From positions 558,001 through 622,000 of the forward strand of contig NZ_WSZK01000015.1 in assembly GCF_009791395.1 (NCBI RefSeq): DNA of 64,000 nt, given 5' to 3'. The position numbers were made by a program, and so were the translations under genes. The notes beneath the pieces were generated by a model. It saw only the letters and a program-made list of their open reading frames with translations, searched no databases and was not told where the DNA came from. This document shows, one piece after another, positions 49,798-59,449 of this stretch. The stretch comes from Halomarina oriensis (lineage in GTDB: Archaea > Halobacteriota > Halobacteria > Halobacteriales > Haloarculaceae). Positions within the stretch are counted from its first letter, which is position 1. The number at the start of each line of letters is the position of its first letter.

Positions 49798-50832
49798 ATG
49801 AGCCGCTGGAGCTACTTCGCTCGGCGTCTCGTCCTCGCCGTCCCGGTGCTGCTGTTCTCGATGTCCATCGCGTTCGTCATCCTCCGGATGGGGCCTATCG
49901 ACCCCGTGTCGGCGATCGTCGGGACGCAGAACGACCCCGCCTACCGGCAGGCGGTCGCGCGGAGCATCGGACTCATCGACGCACAGGGCAACCCCATCCC
50001 GCTGTGGGAGCAGTACTTCGCGTTCATGCGAGACCTCCTCACCTTCGACCTCGGCCGGTCGTGGGTCATCAGCCGCGGCACGTCGGTCAGCGAACTCATC
50101 GCTAGCCGTGCGCCCCGCACCATCTGGCTCGGCTTCTGGTCGGTGCTGGTGGCGCTGCTCGTCGGCATCCCGCTCGGCTTCTACGCCGGCCTCAACCCGA
50201 ACACGTTCTCGGACTACACCGCGTCGTTCGGCGGCATCATCTGGCGAGCGATGCCGAACTTCTGGCTCGGCATCATCATCTCCTCGCTGCTGGTCGCCTC
50301 CGCACAGTTGACCGGCGGCGCGTTCAACTGGGCGGACTGGATCGTCGAGACGTCGGGGGGTGGCGTCACGGCACCGCCGTTGACGGACCTCACCGACCCC
50401 GAGAACCTCGCTATCGCCATCAAACAGATACTACCGGCCGCGCTCGTCCTCGGGTCGTCTTCGATGGGTAACGAGATGCGTATCGGTCGGACCGCCGTGC
50501 TGGAGACGGTCAACTCCAACTACGTCGAGACCGCTCGCGCGAAGGGACTCCCGGAACGCGTCATCGTCTGGAAGCACATCTTCCGGAACGCGCTCATCCC
50601 GCTCGTCCCGGTCATCACCGCGGAGGCGTTCCTGCTCATCGGTGGGTCCGTCGTCGTCGAGGCCATCTTCGCCATCAACGGGTTGGGGAAGCTGTTCTTC
50701 GACGCTGCGATACAGGGTGACCTGCCGCTTGCCGGGTCGCTCCTGTACATCTTCGTCCTCATCACGCTGAGCATCAACATCCTGCAGGACTTCCTGTACA
50801 CCATCATCGACCCACGAATCGGGTACGACTGA
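49798..50832 (+). CDS. ABC transporter permease, DppB type
   Basis: Inner-membrane permease of 344 residues, six helices. The EAA motif for ATPase contact is visible as NYVETARAKGLPERVIVWKH near 240-260. The N-terminus (RRLVLAVPVLLFSMSIAFVI) and the GPIDPV turn are typical of DppB/OppB. The gene follows the binding-protein gene and is 2 bp before the second permease. Confidence 0.92.
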   Translation: MSRWSYFARRLVLAVPVLLFSMSIAFVILRMGPIDPVSAIVGTQNDPAYRQAVARSIGLIDAQGNPIPLWEQYFAFMRDLLTFDLGRSWVISRGTSVSELIASRAPRTIWLGFWSVLVALLVGIPLGFYAGLNPNTFSDYTASFGGIIWRAMPNFWLGIIISSLLVASAQLTGGAFNWADWIVETSGGGVTAPPLTDLTDPENLAIAIKQILPAALVLGSSSMGNEMRIGRTAVLETVNSNYVETARAKGLPERVIVWKHIFRNALIPLVPVITAEAFLLIGGSVVVEAIFAINGLGKLFFDAAIQGDLPLAGSLLYIFVLITLSINILQDFLYTIIDPRIGYD

Positions 50833-50834
50833 CA

Positions 50835-52343
50835 ATGAGCACGCAACACCAATACGAAGACGTACCGCTCCGCGAGCGCATCGCGGCGAACCCGCAGCCC
50901 GCCGCTCTCTGGGCCGTCGGGTTGGTCGTGCTGTTGCTCCTGCAACTGGGTGCCATCGTCTCGACGCTGGGCACCGCTCTCGAACTGTTCGCGAGCGTCA
51001 TCATCGGTGCGTTCCACGGGACACCCAGCGGCATCTCGCCGGCCAGCAACGTCGCCGGCGCGGGCGTCGTCGCCGCGCTCAACGGACTCGAACAGTTCGG
51101 TCGGTCGCTCCCGACGCTGCTCTCGCGTGAGTTCATCCCCAACCAAGGGCACGCGACGACGGAGGGCGGCTGGGACGGGACGTTCCTCGGCCTTCCACCG
51201 GCGTTCGCGTGGGCGTTCCGCGTGTTCCTCATCTACGCCTACATGTTCTTCTTCCTGTGGTGGCTCTGGTTCGGCTACCGGACCTTCGTCAGCCACTACC
51301 GACAGGCCGACTGGACGCCGCGTGACGACGTCGTCCGCCGACTGCGCACCCACCGCTGGGGGCAGTTCGGACTCGTCATCGTCGTGCTGTTCGTCGGACT
51401 GGGCCTGTTCGCTCCGACCGTCTCGCCGGTCACCTACGACGAGGACGTCATCAACCCGCTGGAGTACGAAGTCGAGTATCTCGACGACAGCGGCGAGGTC
51501 CAGACCATCCTCTCGGCCGACGCGAACCTCCAGTCCGCCTCCCGTGGGAACCCCTCCTCGAACGTCGGACCGCTCTCGTACGACGACTTCGGGCGGTTCC
51601 ACCCGTTCGGGACGATGAACAATCCGGGTGGTGATCTGTTCACCTTCATGGCCTACGGGGCGCGTGTCTCGCTGTTCATCGGCCTCATCGCGATGGGTAT
51701 CAGCGGCTTCATCGCCGCGTTCTTCGGCCTGCTGACCGCGTACTACAAGGGGCTCTCCGACCTCGCGGTGGTGGTGGTGAGCGACTCCATCCAGGCGATA
51801 CCGGTGTTCCTGTTGGTCATCCTGGTCAGTGTGGTGTTCCAGGGGCACTGGTTGGCGGAGTTCTACGACGGCGGCTTACTGTTCGCGCTCGTGTTCGGCT
51901 TACTGTACTGGCCGGGGCTGTGGCGTGCGGTGCGTGGGCCCGCCTTCCAGGTGTCCGAACAGGAGTGGGTCGACGCGGCCCGCTCGTACGGGCAGGGCTC
52001 CATCACGACGATGCGCAAGCACATGCTCCCGTACATCCTGGGCTACCTGCTCATCTACGGCTCGCTGATGATCGGTGGCATCATCATCTCCGTCTCGGCG
52101 CTGTCGTTCCTGGGTATCGGCATCTCGCCGCCGACCCCGGAGTGGGGTCGAGCAGTCGCCGACGGCCGGGGGTACGTCACGACGGCGTCGTGGCACATCG
52201 CGTTCATCCCCGGCATCCTCATCGTGCTGGTCGTGACCGCGCTCAACGCACTGGGTGACGGTATCCGCGACGGCATCGACCCACAGAGCGAGAGTGGCGA
52301 GAGCGGTGCTTCCGAGGCCGCTGCCGCAGGGGGTGGTGGGTGA
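50835..52343 (+). CDS. ABC transporter permease, DppC type
   Basis: Second permease, 502 residues, longer than the usual 300. Two additional helices and a soluble loop of about 120 residues lie in the N-terminal half before the classical DppC core (FTFMAYGARVSLFIGLIAMG onward). The EAA loop is present (EWVDAARSYGQGSITTMRKH). The stop overlaps the next start by one base (TGATG). Confidence 0.92.
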   Translation: MSTQHQYEDVPLRERIAANPQPAALWAVGLVVLLLLQLGAIVSTLGTALELFASVIIGAFHGTPSGISPASNVAGAGVVAALNGLEQFGRSLPTLLSREFIPNQGHATTEGGWDGTFLGLPPAFAWAFRVFLIYAYMFFFLWWLWFGYRTFVSHYRQADWTPRDDVVRRLRTHRWGQFGLVIVVLFVGLGLFAPTVSPVTYDEDVINPLEYEVEYLDDSGEVQTILSADANLQSASRGNPSSNVGPLSYDDFGRFHPFGTMNNPGGDLFTFMAYGARVSLFIGLIAMGISGFIAAFFGLLTAYYKGLSDLAVVVVSDSIQAIPVFLLVILVSVVFQGHWLAEFYDGGLLFALVFGLLYWPGLWRAVRGPAFQVSEQEWVDAARSYGQGSITTMRKHMLPYILGYLLIYGSLMIGGIIISVSALSFLGIGISPPTPEWGRAVADGRGYVTTASWHIAFIPGILIVLVVTALNALGDGIRDGIDPQSESGESGASEAAAAGGGG

Positions 52344-53713
52344 TGAGTATCCAGCTCACCCGCGAAGAGGACCCCATCCTCACCGTGGAGAACCTCCAGA
52401 CGTCGTTCTTCACGGACAAGGAGACCATCCGCGCGGTCGACGACATCAGCTACACCATCCAGCGCGGCGAGACCGTCGGTATCGTCGGCGAGTCCGGGTC
52501 GGGCAAGTCCGTCACGGCCCGCTCCATCATGGGGCTGGTCGACTCGCCCGGTCGTGTCATGGGCGGGTCGATTCGCTTCCGCGAACCGACGACCGTCGAC
52601 CGACTCGCACGGCTGTTCCCGAAGCGGACCGCCGAAGTCGACGAGCTACGCGAGGAACACGATCTCGTGGAACTCGTCGAACGCCTGCTGAACGGCAGGC
52701 ACACCGCCAGCGAACTCGCCGGGGAGGAGTACGCCGGCGCGGACGCGGAGACGCTCGTCCGCGACGGCGCGGTCGACATGGCCGACCTCGTCGAGGACGG
52801 CTACGCGGCGGAACTCGGCATCGTCAACGAGAGGACGTTCGTCGTCCGCGACGGCTCGGAGGGCTACGTCGAAGTGACGAACGCGCCGACGGAGGGGCTC
52901 CGGAAGCTCCGTGGCCGCGGAATCGCCATGATCTTCCAGGACCCGCTGACGTCGCTCAACCCCGTCTACACCATCGGCAACCAGATCAAGGAGGCGCTGC
53001 GTCTCCACCGTGGACTGACGGGTAAGCGAGCGACCGAGGAGGCCGTCCGCCTGCTCGAAGCGGTGTCCATCCCGGACGCCCGGCGTCGTATCGACGAGTA
53101 CCCCCACCAGTTCTCGGGCGGGATGCGCCAGCGGGCGGTCATCGCCATGGCGCTGGCCTGTGAGCCGGAACTGCTCATCTGTGACGAGCCGACGACGGCG
53201 CTCGACGTGACCATCCAGGCACAGATTCTCGAACTGCTGGAGGAGATACAAGAAGAGCGGAACCTCTCGATCATGTTCATCACCCACGACATGGGTGTGA
53301 TGGCCGAGATCGCCGACCGCATCAACGTGATGTACGCCGGCGAACTCGTCGAGAGCGCGCCGGCACGGGTGCTGTTCGACGACCCGAAACACCCCTACAC
53401 GCAGGGGTTGCTGGAATCGATTCCGAGCCGGAACGTCGGCGGCGAGCGCCTGCGGACCATCGAGGGCGACGTCCCGACGCCGAACGAGAAGCCGACGTAC
53501 TGTCGGTTCGCGCCGCGCTGTCCGGAGGCGTTCGACGCCTGCGACGCGGTCCACCCGGTCAACGTGGACGTGAGTACGGGCGACGCGAACCACACTGCGG
53601 CCTGCCTGCTGTACCCCGAGGACATGGCGCGGGAGGACGCCGTCGCCTACCACCAGTCGCGTGGCGGCGAGACGGCGCAGGCGGCCCCCGACGAGGTGAA
53701 CGACGATGAGTGA
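52343..53713 (+). CDS. ABC transporter ATPase, DppD type, with large insertion
   Basis: ATP-binding subunit of 456 residues. Walker A is GESGSGKS (49-56), the Q-loop Q199, the signature FSGGMRQRA near 256-264 and Walker B LLICDEPTT follow. About 105 residues (80-188), mostly helical and acidic, are inserted between Walker A and the Q-loop where most DppD proteins have 15-20. The C-terminal oligopeptide-type domain includes CRFAPRCPEAFDACD, which in this family can bind an Fe-S cluster. ATG 52343 is preferred to GTG 52340. Confidence 0.93.
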   Translation: MSIQLTREEDPILTVENLQTSFFTDKETIRAVDDISYTIQRGETVGIVGESGSGKSVTARSIMGLVDSPGRVMGGSIRFREPTTVDRLARLFPKRTAEVDELREEHDLVELVERLLNGRHTASELAGEEYAGADAETLVRDGAVDMADLVEDGYAAELGIVNERTFVVRDGSEGYVEVTNAPTEGLRKLRGRGIAMIFQDPLTSLNPVYTIGNQIKEALRLHRGLTGKRATEEAVRLLEAVSIPDARRRIDEYPHQFSGGMRQRAVIAMALACEPELLICDEPTTALDVTIQAQILELLEEIQEERNLSIMFITHDMGVMAEIADRINVMYAGELVESAPARVLFDDPKHPYTQGLLESIPSRNVGGERLRTIEGDVPTPNEKPTYCRFAPRCPEAFDACDAVHPVNVDVSTGDANHTAACLLYPEDMAREDAVAYHQSRGGETAQAAPDEVNDDE

Positions 53714-55466
53714 GACCGAAGAACTACGACGGACGGAACGGACGGACGGACGCAGGGACCTCGTGAACGTCAACGGGCTGAAGACGTACTACGAGGGGGG
53801 TGGCCTCATCAACTCCCAGCCGGTCAAGGCCGTCGACGGTGTGGACTTCCACATCGAGCGCGGCGAGACGCTGGGGCTGGTCGGCGAGTCCGGCTGTGGG
53901 AAGACGACCCTCGGCCGGACGCTCGTCCGCCTCGAACGCGCCACCGACGGGGAGGTGCTGTTCGACGGCGATGACATCACGACGTTCTCCGGCAAGCGCG
54001 TCAAGCGGTGGCGTCGGGACGCCCAGATCGTCTTCCAGGACCCCGAATCCAGTCTCAACGACCGGATGACCATCGGCGAGATCATCCAGGAACCGCTCAA
54101 CGTCCACGACTGGCCCGACCTCGACGTCGACGTCGTCGGGACCCAGAAGCAGGTGGAGGTGACCGGTGACGGGAGCGTCAACCAGGACGAGCGCGAAGCC
54201 GACATCACCGTCGAGGTGCCTGGTGGGGCAGTGACGGTTCGAGACGGCGTCCCACTGCCCGAGGACCGTGTCTCGGTCGACGTCACCGAGAGCGACTCGA
54301 CGGTCACCGTCAGGGTGGACGTCGACGTCGCCCGAAAGCGCCTGCGCCGCGCTCGGGTCCGCGAACTGCTGACGACGGTGGGCCTCCGGGAGGAACACTA
54401 CTTCCGCTACCCCCACCAGTTCTCGGGGGGCCAGCGCCAGCGTATCGGTATCGCCCGCGCACTGGCGCTCGAACCGGAGTTCGTCGTGCTGGACGAACCC
54501 GTCTCCGCACTCGACGTGAGCGTCCAGGCGAAGATCCTCAACCTGCTGGAGGACCTCCAGGAGGAGTTCGGGCTGACCTACCTGTTCATCGCCCACGACC
54601 TCTCGGTCGTCCGGCACATCTGTGACCGCGTCGCCGTCATGTATCTCGGCCACATCATGGAGATCGGCGACTCCGAGGAGCTGTTCGAGAACCCGAAGAA
54701 CCCGTACACACAGTCGTTGCTCTCGGCGATTCCGGAGACGGACCCGACCGACGACAAACAGCGCATCACGCTGCGCGGGACGCCGCCGAGTCCGCGCGAC
54801 CCGCCACAGGGCTGTCCGTTCAGCACGCGCTGTCCGGTGAAGATTCACCCCTCGGAGTACGAACACCTCGACGAAAAGACGTGGGAGGGCATCGAACTGT
54901 TCCGCGAGATCCTCCGCGAACGGCAGCGGGCCGACCGGAGTTTCACCGAGCGAGCGCGCGCCATCCTCGGGATGGAGACCCGCTTCTCGGGCATCGACGA
55001 GATCGTCCGCGAGGTGTTCCCGCACCGACTCACCCAGGAGCGCGAACAGGCGCTCGACCGGGCGGTCGAGGCGGCGGCCTCGAACCGTGAGGACGAGGCC
55101 CGTGAGATCCTCGGGACGAACTTCGACCCGAGCGAGACCGATGCGGACTTCGACGACCTCGTCGACTCGTTCATCAGCGACGTCCACGCGGGCAGTCACG
55201 GCCAGGCCCGCTCGCGCATCCGTGAACGGTTCGGCGAGATGGACGTCCCCGGCGAGGTCCGGGGCGACGTCGACCGGGCCGTCGAGCACGTCCGCGACGG
55301 TGACGAGCAGGCCGCACGCGAACTGCTGCGCGAGGAGTTCGGCAGCGTCTGTGACACCGAACCGCCGGACCACCACTCGGTGAGCCAGTCGGGACGGACG
55401 AGTTACTGTCACCGCCACCTCGCGGAGCACGAGGAGCCCGAAGTCGCCTTCGAGCGACAGAGCTGA
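53706..55466 (+). CDS. ABC transporter ATPase, DppF type, with insertion and C-terminal extension
   Basis: Partner ATPase of 586 residues; the usual length is about 330. Walker A GESGCGKT (60-67), QIVFQDPESSLN, signature FSGGQRQRIG near 239-248, and Walker B FVVLDEPVSALD are present. A 70-residue beta-rich insertion (about 138-208, DVDVVGTQKQVEVTGDGSVN) and about 200 extra C-terminal residues with long charged helices (REILRERQRADRSFTERARA) follow the normal CPFSTRCPVK end. Overlaps the previous gene by 8 bp. Confidence 0.92.
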   Translation: MSETEELRRTERTDGRRDLVNVNGLKTYYEGGGLINSQPVKAVDGVDFHIERGETLGLVGESGCGKTTLGRTLVRLERATDGEVLFDGDDITTFSGKRVKRWRRDAQIVFQDPESSLNDRMTIGEIIQEPLNVHDWPDLDVDVVGTQKQVEVTGDGSVNQDEREADITVEVPGGAVTVRDGVPLPEDRVSVDVTESDSTVTVRVDVDVARKRLRRARVRELLTTVGLREEHYFRYPHQFSGGQRQRIGIARALALEPEFVVLDEPVSALDVSVQAKILNLLEDLQEEFGLTYLFIAHDLSVVRHICDRVAVMYLGHIMEIGDSEELFENPKNPYTQSLLSAIPETDPTDDKQRITLRGTPPSPRDPPQGCPFSTRCPVKIHPSEYEHLDEKTWEGIELFREILRERQRADRSFTERARAILGMETRFSGIDEIVREVFPHRLTQEREQALDRAVEAAASNREDEAREILGTNFDPSETDADFDDLVDSFISDVHAGSHGQARSRIRERFGEMDVPGEVRGDVDRAVEHVRDGDEQAARELLREEFGSVCDTEPPDHHSVSQSGRTSYCHRHLAEHEEPEVAFERQS

Positions 55467-55904
55467 TGGACCGTTCGACGACAGCCGAGCAGTTCGGTTC
55501 GACCGGCCCCGACCGGACGCGCCAACTCGTCGACCTCGTCGCGTACGTGCTGGGTGTCGTGCTGGTGTTCGGCGTCGTCCTCGGAGTCATCAGCGTGGCG
55601 CTCGGGACCGGTCTCCTGGGCGTCAAGTGGGGGGCTGTTCGTCGTCGGCGTGCTGCTGGGGAGCTACGCCACGCTGAAGATTCGACCGACCAGACCCGGC
55701 AGCGACCCGCGGGAGGCACGCTTCCCCATCGACAACGGGGAGGAGACGCCGTTCCAGGCACGGGTCCAGCGCCTGCTTCCGATGCGTCTGCGCCTCGAAC
55801 ACGACGACCGTATCGCCGACGGGGCGAAACTGTTCGTCGCCAGTCTCGCCATGCTGGGCGTCTCCCTGGCGATGGAAGCGGTGTTCGGAATCGCCGTCTC
55901 GTGA
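55466..55904 (+). pseudogene. Membrane protein gene with frameshift in a G6 run
   Basis: ATG 55466 overlaps the ATPase stop (TGATG). It encodes a hydrophobic helix (about 22-50). At G6 (55629-55634) the frame changes; with one G fewer it continues KWGLFVVGVLLGSYATLKIR and a C-terminal helix to TGA at 55902-55904, giving about 145 residues. The restored protein has two to three helices. It may be a transporter accessory. Whether the shift is real is unclear. Confidence 0.6.
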
Positions 55905-55994
55905 CCGACGGGCGGTGACGAACGGGACGAGACGACCGGCTCCCGTCGGACGCGGCCCAACAGCTTTTACCGGCTCAGTCGCCCACCATGGGGT

Positions 55995-56600
55995 ATGCCC
56001 GAAATCGGAGAGGACACCGACTACGCGGACCGCATCGCCACGAACGCCGAGGCGTTGAAGGGGGCGTGGAACGCGACCCGCGAGGAGCTGTACGGGATGG
56101 CCGACGAACTGGAAGCGGAGGGCTGGGAGACGCTCGCCGTCGCCGCCGACCACGTCGCCCCGGAGGGGCCGAACTTCGAACCGCAGGGTCGGTTCGGCCT
56201 CTCGTTCACGCTGGTCGACAACCTCGCCGACGACGTCGAGTCGTTCGTCGCCGAGACGGCCGGTCTGAGCGCGGCCGAGTACGACGACCTCATCGAGGGC
56301 GAGACGCGAGAACTCGACGCGTTCGACCGGTTCGAGGTGTTCCAGCGCGAGACCGACGGACACGTCTACATCCTCGTCGCCTACTTCGACGACGACCAGC
56401 AGCGGGCGCTGTTGCTCGCCGGGGCCTACCAGGTGATGTTCGCCAACCCGCTCCGGAAGACCGTCGTCGAGCGCGACGAGACGTACACGCACATCCTGCG
56501 ACTCGACGAGACACCCGTCGCCAGCTTCTACCACGAGGAGTGGGAGCCGTTCTTCCCGAACGCGAAACAGCGACTCGCCGACGCGCCGGACGAGGAGTAG
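55995..56600 (+). CDS. Conserved haloarchaeal protein of unknown function
   Basis: Soluble acidic protein of 201 residues, alpha/beta pattern with AADHVAPEGPNFEPQGRFGL, VFQRETDGHVYILVAYFDDD and YHEEWEPFFPNAKQRL. No Cys, no membrane helix. An ATG in the other frame at 55988 is not used. It stands alone downstream of the ABC operon. Not recognised. Confidence 0.68.
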   Translation: MPEIGEDTDYADRIATNAEALKGAWNATREELYGMADELEAEGWETLAVAADHVAPEGPNFEPQGRFGLSFTLVDNLADDVESFVAETAGLSAAEYDDLIEGETRELDAFDRFEVFQRETDGHVYILVAYFDDDQQRALLLAGAYQVMFANPLRKTVVERDETYTHILRLDETPVASFYHEEWEPFFPNAKQRLADAPDEE

Positions 56601-56812
56601 CGAGGCCAGAACGAGGGGCGGTCTCGGACGAAGCGAGGAGTGTGGCAAGCGCCGAGTAACGGGCCGGTACGAGCGAGGACCGCCGACGGACGAACGCCGA
56701 GTGCGACGGGCCGTCGACCGGGCCGTGGGGGCGAGCGAATGCGGCGGCCGTCGTGTGAACCCGCGTCGTGGATGTGCAACGCCTTTGTACGCGGGCGGAG
56801 TCAGTGTGCATC

Positions 56813-57673
56813 ATGAACGTCGCAGACGCCATGACGCCGGGCGACGAGGTCGTGTCGGTGTCCCTGCCGGGCAACCGCGACGACGCGCTGGAGTATCTCC
56901 GCACGGGCGAGTTCTCCTCCGTCGCCGTCGTGAAACCGAACGAGGACGGCGAGGTGTTCCGTGGCCTCGTCTCCCGAGAGGGTCTCATCAACAACCCCGA
57001 CGAGGACCAGCTCGCGTTGCTGGTCGAGGACGGCCCGACCATCGGTTCGGACGCCTCGCTCGAGGAACTCGCCGCGGTGATGCGCGAACACGACGCGCGC
57101 CGGGTGCCGGTCGTCGACGGCGACACGCTGGAGGGAATCGTCACCATCACGGACGTCGTCCGGGCTATCGCCGAGGGGAACGCCGACGGCGACAGCGAGG
57201 TCGGTGTGCTGGCGACCCGCGAGGTCAACTGTGTCTACGCCGAGACCCCGCTGGCGGTCGTCGAGCGCGAACTCTCGCACGCGGACGTCCCGTACGGTAT
57301 CGTCGTCGGCGAGGACGACGAGGGCGACGTCGACATCGTCGGCATCGTCACCGAGGCCGACCTCATCGAGGTGGCGAAGGTCGTCGAGGGCGAGGGCGAG
57401 ACGGGCGACTCCATCGCCGACGAGGACGACGACTGGAAGTGGGAGGGCATCAAGGCCGTCGGCAACCGCTACGTGCCGACGCGGGACGTCGAGTTCCCCG
57501 CGGGTACCGCCCGCGAGTTCATGAGCGACGAGCTAGTGACCGTCTCGCGGACGAAGACCGCCCAGCACGCCGCCCGCGAGATGCTCAGACACGACATCGA
57601 ACAGATACCCCTCGTGAGCGGCAACGACCTCGTGGGTATCGTCCAGGACATGGACCTGCTGAAGGCGCTATGA
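56813..57673 (+). CDS. CBS-domain protein (two CBS pairs)
   Basis: Protein of 286 residues made of four CBS motifs in two Bateman pairs (about 5-120 and 130-285). Repeats end in VPVVDGDTLEGIVTITDVVR, DVDIVGIVTEADLIEV and IPLVSGNDLVGIVQDMDLLK. Such modules bind adenine nucleotides or SAM and regulate partners. The stop overlaps the glyS start by 4 bp, so they are co-expressed; a link to aminoacylation is only inferred. Confidence 0.85.
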   Translation: MNVADAMTPGDEVVSVSLPGNRDDALEYLRTGEFSSVAVVKPNEDGEVFRGLVSREGLINNPDEDQLALLVEDGPTIGSDASLEELAAVMREHDARRVPVVDGDTLEGIVTITDVVRAIAEGNADGDSEVGVLATREVNCVYAETPLAVVERELSHADVPYGIVVGEDDEGDVDIVGIVTEADLIEVAKVVEGEGETGDSIADEDDDWKWEGIKAVGNRYVPTRDVEFPAGTAREFMSDELVTVSRTKTAQHAAREMLRHDIEQIPLVSGNDLVGIVQDMDLLKAL

Positions 57674-59445
57674 GCGACGCATCCGACGAACACCCCGAGA
57701 CCGACCTGATGGAACTGGCGAAGCGGCGTGGGTTCTTCTTCCAGGCCAGCGAGGCCTACGGCGGTGTCGCCGGCTTCTACACCTACGGCCCGGAGGGTGC
57801 GACGCTGAAACAGCAGGTCGAGGACGCCTGGCGCGACCGGTTCGTCACCCGCGAGGGCCACATGGAGATCGACGCCCCGACCGTCATGCCCGAACCCGTC
57901 TTCGAGGCGTCGGGCCACCTCGACACGTTCGACGACATGATCGTCGAGTGTCCCTCGTGTGGCGAGTCCCACCGCGCCGACCACCTCGTCGAGGACGCGA
58001 CGGACGTCGCCGACGCCGAGGCGCTCCCGACCGAGCAGGTCGAAGCCCTCATCGTGGACCACGGGCTCGACTGCCCGGCGTGTGGCGAACCGCTCGCGGG
58101 CGTCGACGTGACGGACTTCAACCTCATGTTCGAGACGGCCATCGGCCCCGGTTCCTCACAGGCCGGCTACCTCCGCCCGGAGACCGCACAGGGCATCTTC
58201 GTCGAGTTCTCGCGGCTCAAAGAGTACGCCCGCAACCAGTTGCCGTTCGGCGTCGCCCAGATCGGTCGCGCCTACCGCAACGAGATCTCCCCGCGGCGCG
58301 GTCTCGTCCGCGTCCGGGAGTTCACGCAGGCGGAACTCGAACACTTCGTCGACCCCGAGACCGACGAACCGCCGCTCGAACGGGTCGCGGACGTCGAACT
58401 ACCGCTGTACTCCGCCGACGCCCAGCAGGGCGACGGCGACATCGAGACGCTGACCGTGGCGGAGGCCGTCGACGAGAACGTCGTCACGAGCGACTGGGTG
58501 GCGTTCTACCTCGGACTGGCCCGCTCGTTCTACGAGCGCATCGGCGTCGACATGGAGCGGTTCCGGTATCGCCAGCACCTCCCCGGCGAACTCGCGCACT
58601 ACGCGAGCGACTGCTGGGACGCCGAGGCGGAGGTCGACGGCAACTGGATCGAGATAACAGGCTTCGCCTACCGGGGGGACTACGACCTCTCGAAGCACGC
58701 GAAGTACGCCGACGCGGACTTCACCGTCTTCCAGCAGTACGACGACCCGGTCACCGTCGAGCGTGCGGTCGTCGACCCGGATATGAGCGTCCTCGGTCCC
58801 GAGTTCGGTAGCGCCGCGGGCGACATCGCCGCGGAACTCGACCGGATGGCCGCCGCCGGCGACGAGCAGTTCGAGAACCTGAGCGACGACGACGTCATCA
58901 GGGTGGAGGCGAACGGCACGGCGTGGGGCGTCCCCGCCGACGCCGTCGACTACCACGTCGAGGAAGTGACCGAGGCCGGCGAACACGTCACACCACACGT
59001 CGTCGAACCGTCGTTCGGCGTCGACCGACTCGTCTACACCGTGCTCGACCACGCACTGGAGACCGACGAGGTCGACGGTGAGACCCGGTCGTACCTCGGT
59101 CTCCCCGCGGAGGTCGCGCCGACGACCGTCGGCGTCTTCCCGCTGATGAGCAAGGACGGCATGGACGACCGGGCGCGTGACCTCGCGGGCACGCTCCGGC
59201 AGGCCGGCCTGAGCGCGACCTACGACGACTCGGGAGCCATCGGTCGGCGCTACCGCCGCCAGGACGAGGTCGGGACGCCCTACGGCGTCACCGTCGACTA
59301 CGAGACACTGGAGAACGACACCGTGACGCTCCGTGACCGCGACTCGACCGATCAGATCCGTCTGTCGGTCGAGGACCTGCCCGCCGCCATCACCGCCCTC
59401 CGGACCGGCGGCGACCTCGCCGACTGGGGCGACCCGGTCGAGTAG
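57670..59445 (+). CDS. glyS: Glycyl-tRNA synthetase, alpha2 type
   Basis: Class II aminoacyl-tRNA synthetase of 591 residues that charges tRNA-Gly. Motif 1 lies near 75, motif 2 in GVAQIGRAYRNEISPRRGLV, and motif 3 in EPSFGVDRLVYTVLDHAL. A zinc-like insertion has CPSCGESH and CPACGEPL. The C-terminal anticodon-binding domain (about 470-590) has ETDEVDGETRSYLGLPAEV at its start. This is the eukaryotic/archaeal homodimeric form. ATG 57670 overlaps the preceding gene. Confidence 0.95.
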   Translation: MSDASDEHPETDLMELAKRRGFFFQASEAYGGVAGFYTYGPEGATLKQQVEDAWRDRFVTREGHMEIDAPTVMPEPVFEASGHLDTFDDMIVECPSCGESHRADHLVEDATDVADAEALPTEQVEALIVDHGLDCPACGEPLAGVDVTDFNLMFETAIGPGSSQAGYLRPETAQGIFVEFSRLKEYARNQLPFGVAQIGRAYRNEISPRRGLVRVREFTQAELEHFVDPETDEPPLERVADVELPLYSADAQQGDGDIETLTVAEAVDENVVTSDWVAFYLGLARSFYERIGVDMERFRYRQHLPGELAHYASDCWDAEAEVDGNWIEITGFAYRGDYDLSKHAKYADADFTVFQQYDDPVTVERAVVDPDMSVLGPEFGSAAGDIAAELDRMAAAGDEQFENLSDDDVIRVEANGTAWGVPADAVDYHVEEVTEAGEHVTPHVVEPSFGVDRLVYTVLDHALETDEVDGETRSYLGLPAEVAPTTVGVFPLMSKDGMDDRARDLAGTLRQAGLSATYDDSGAIGRRYRRQDEVGTPYGVTVDYETLENDTVTLRDRDSTDQIRLSVEDLPAAITALRTGGDLADWGDPVE

Positions 59446-59449
59446 CCCC

